Origin: Candidatus Kapaibacterium sp.
Lineage (GTDB): Bacteria; Bacteroidota; Ignavibacteria; Kapaibacteriales; HRBIN21
Length of the DNA: 7,046 bases
NCBI GenBank assembly: GCA_025055465.1
Contig: JANWXA010000103.1
Location: forward strand, 1-7,046
Direction of reading: 5' to 3'
A program made the position numbers and the translations under genes. Positions 5,878 through 7,046 of this stretch are shown here, piece by piece (positions within the stretch are counted from its first letter, which is position 1; the number at the start of each line of letters is the position of its first letter). The notes under the pieces are model-generated. The model made no database searches, was not told the origin of the DNA, and was given only the letters and a program-made list of their open reading frames with translations.

Positions 5878-6237
5878 CTAAGTCCGATAGGCAACGGTAA
5901 CGAGACTGCCATCAGAGCGAAGCACAAAGTACAGCTGGGCTAGTTTGTGTCCTCTATTGCGTAGTAGCTCTCTAATCCGCGTGTGCAGAGCAGTGAAGTC
6001 CGAAATTTGCCACTCCAGGAATTGGCACAGAGCATGGACAACGTCTTTGGGCACCTCTGTGGGATCTCTGTGCAAGAAAAGCTCCTCAATACGCTGGCAC
6101 TGTTTACGGGAGAGGGAGAAGCTCCAGCCATCGTGACAGTGCTGCACGGTTCCAATGCAGAAAAGCAGAGCAACAAATTCCCAAGGCACACAGCGCTGCT
6201 GCATCCGGACATTAGCGTGTTTTGTGACTGGTATCAC
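5878..6237 (-). CDS. Small DUF4258-like protein
   Basis: The product is 119 residues. The N-terminus reads T-K-H-A-N-V-R-M-Q-Q-R (residues 5-15), and the C-terminus ends Y-F-V-L-R-S-D-G-S-L-V-T-V-A-Y-R. This His-plus-R-M-x-Q-R start and the V-x-S-D-G-x-V-x-T-V-x-Y-R ending are the signature of DUF4258, a group linked by fold to RelE/BrnT-like ribonuclease toxins. No activity is established for this protein. Between them lie S-L-S-R-K-Q-C-Q-R (41-49) and a helical stretch at 62-95 longer than in compact relatives. Five Cys residues (16, 27, 34, 47, 71) are unusual for its size. The start is GTG 6237, with AGGA (6247-6244 on this strand) 6 bases upstream; an in-frame stop at 6264-6262 excludes earlier starts. 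It is convergent to fliO with abutting stop codons and downstream of purF by 151 bases. No antitoxin-like partner gene is adjacent. Overlapping + strand frames here lack any family match. Confidence 0.65.
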   Translation of the reverse strand: MIPVTKHANVRMQQRCVPWEFVALLFCIGTVQHCHDGWSFSLSRKQCQRIEELFLHRDPTEVPKDVVHALCQFLEWQISDFTALHTRIRELLRNRGHKLAQLYFVLRSDGSLVTVAYRT

Positions 6238-6388
6238 GTGGTTTCCTATCTGTGTTTCACTTTACCCTGGCAATCCAGGAAAATCTGAGGCCAACATGCT
6301 GATGTGGTAAAAGACGGGCAACCTGAACCCCATCGCAAGAGCGACACTGTATCGCTGATGTCACAAGTGTTGGAGGGATGTCACGAGG
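6238..6388. other. Intergenic region between purF and the DUF4258-like gene
   Basis: This 151-base stretch separates two - strand genes. It holds a 20-base-spaced direct repeat, two small inverted repeats (CCTGG/CCAGG at 6266-6279 and AGCGA/TCGCT at 6340-6356) and the ribosome site for the small gene. The second inverted repeat can extend with CATC (6331-6334) and GATG (6357-6360) across a 5-base bulge and could slow transcription behind purF, but there is no U-run. I see no convincing -35/-10 pair. The small gene could be read from the purF transcript or from its own unrecognised promoter. Confidence 0.5.
6357..6384. repeat. Direct repeat GATGTCAC x2, 20-base period
   Basis: GATGTCAC occurs at 6357-6364 and again at 6377-6384, so the copies lie about two helical turns apart on the same face of the DNA. 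They sit 4-31 bases beyond the purF stop codon. A related GCTGATGT also occurs at 6298-6305 and 6354-6361. A regulator binding site or a decayed short repeat are both possible. Confidence 0.4.
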
Positions 6389-7046
6389 CTACTCTTCCGC
6401 AACACGCTTGTTGAGCTCAGGCTCAACGGGGACAGGATACTCGCCGGTGAAACAGGCAACGCAGTACCCAATCCCTGGTGTGTGCGGAACAGAAAGGAGC
6501 AATTTGTCCAGGGAAAGATAATGAAGCGAGTCAACACCGAGAGCTCTTCCGATTTCTTCCTGGGTCTGGTAGTGATTCGCGATAAGCTCCTCGTAGCTGG
6601 GGAAATCCATACCGTACTTGCATGGGTACCTGATTGGAGGAGCGGTGATCCGTAGATGGACCTCGCGCGGCCCAGCTTGACGAATCAGCTGGACCAGAGC
6701 CTTCGAGGTGGTACCGCGGACAATGGAGTCATCCACCACGACCACTTTCTTGCCTCGCAGGACACCACGGACGGTGTTGAACTTGGTTCGCACCTTCAGT
6801 TCTCGCTGGTCTTGTTCCGGGGCAATGAAGGTACGCCCGACGTAGTGGCTGCGGATAAGCCCGATGTCGAACCGCGTCGGGATACCTTGCTCGGCATTAA
6901 CCTGGGCATATCCGACAGCTGCAGTATTGCCGCTATCAGGAACCGAAATCACCACCACAGGATCACCCGGAGAATCTGCCGGAAGTGGGCTTTCCTCTGC
7001 CAGGCTTTTTCCCAACTTGCGGCGGACTTTGTCTACACTGTGGCCG
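6389..7046 (-). CDS. purF: Amidophosphoribosyltransferase, C-terminal part (5' end outside window)
   Basis: PurF (glutamine PRPP amidotransferase) makes 5-phosphoribosylamine from PRPP and glutamine, the committed step of de novo purine synthesis. The 218 visible residues cover most of the phosphoribosyltransferase domain; the N-terminal glutaminase half lies beyond the right edge, and the frame is open to base 7045. Blocks in order: G-H-S-V-D-K-V-R-R-K-L-G, P-D-S-G-N-T-A-A-V-G-Y, S-H-Y-V-G-R-T-F-I, the PRPP-binding loop V-V-D-D-S-I-V-R-G-T-T (VDDSIVRGTT at 6707-6736), A-P-P-I-R-Y-P-C-K-Y-G-M-D, D-S-L-H-Y-L-S, and C-V-A-C-F-T-G-E-Y-P. The Cys in P-C-K-Y-G and the C-x2-C pair (6452-6463) correspond to the [4Fe-4S] ligands Cys382, Cys437 and Cys440 of the B. 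subtilis enzyme. This is therefore the iron-sulfur, oxygen-sensitive type, not the E. coli type. An internal TTG at 7015-7013 is not a start. Confidence 0.97.
   Translation of the reverse strand, partial: GHSVDKVRRKLGKSLAEESPLPADSPGDPVVVISVPDSGNTAAVGYAQVNAEQGIPTRFDIGLIRSHYVGRTFIAPEQDQRELKVRTKFNTVRGVLRGKKVVVVDDSIVRGTTSKALVQLIRQAGPREVHLRITAPPIRYPCKYGMDFPSYEELIANHYQTQEEIGRALGVDSLHYLSLDKLLLSVPHTPGIGYCVACFTGEYPVPVEPELNKRVAEE

Noticed and set aside
6266..6279. CCTGG/CCAGG hairpin as an intrinsic terminator
   Set aside because: The stem is only 5 bp and lacks a T-run on either strand.
5983..6288. 101-codon + strand reading frame opposite the DUF4258-like gene
   Set aside because: It has no family-like motifs, while the - strand frame carries DUF4258-type N- and C-terminal signatures and a fitting start and ribosome site.
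6262..6333. 23-residue - strand reading frame before the DUF4258-like gene, a possible leader peptide
   Set aside because: It has no ribosome binding site, no run of regulatory codons and no attenuator-like structure tied to it.

Overview
The window reads as ordinary chromosomal DNA from a Gram-negative, flagellated bacterium. The grounds are a probable outer-membrane barrel, a TonB-type energy transducer, and flagellar switch genes. Base composition is in the mid-50s percent G+C by eye (not counted). The Gly-rich linker leading into a D-I-E-W-G-G-G-G stretch before the TonB C-terminal domain, together with several weak or absent Shine-Dalgarno sequences, recalls flagellated members of the Bacteroidota/Chlorobi side (Ignavibacteria or Kapabacteria-like). 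That placement is an inference of low to moderate confidence. There are no mobile elements, CRISPR arrays, tRNAs or rRNAs that I can see.

Layout: eight genes lie on the + strand in two tight groups. The first group (1-3549) is the 3' end of a probable outer-membrane beta-barrel gene, a single-pass SPOR-domain protein, a TonB-family protein and UDP-glucose 6-dehydrogenase (ugd), with gaps of only 3, 9 and 26 bases. The second group (3609-5877) is fliL-fliM-fliN-fliO, with gaps of 13, 21 and 3 bases. The two groups are separated by 59 bases, the largest gap in the block. That gap holds a candidate flagellar sigma-28 -10 element (CCGATAA) and a good ribosome binding site before fliL. Two genes on the - strand follow: a small DUF4258-like protein whose stop codon abuts that of fliO, and, after 151 bases of intergenic DNA, the C-terminal part of purF, which runs off the right edge.

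How the genes fit together: the first group concerns the cell envelope. It covers outer-membrane transport energised by TonB, peptidoglycan binding by SPOR, and UDP-glucuronate for surface polysaccharide. The second group supplies the flagellar stator-associated protein FliL, the C-ring switch proteins FliM and FliN, and the export-gate assembly factor FliO. The usual followers fliP, fliQ and fliR are not next to fliO. PurF (first committed step of purine synthesis) is an unrelated housekeeping neighbour.

I do not see a clearly new biological system. The points most worth a second look are the sigma-28-like promoter before fliL, the 26-base hairpin inside the last codons of fliO where two convergent genes meet with no spacer, the stand-alone Cys-rich DUF4258-like protein, the 20-base-spaced direct repeat behind purF, and a G-quadruplex-type motif in the tonB linker.
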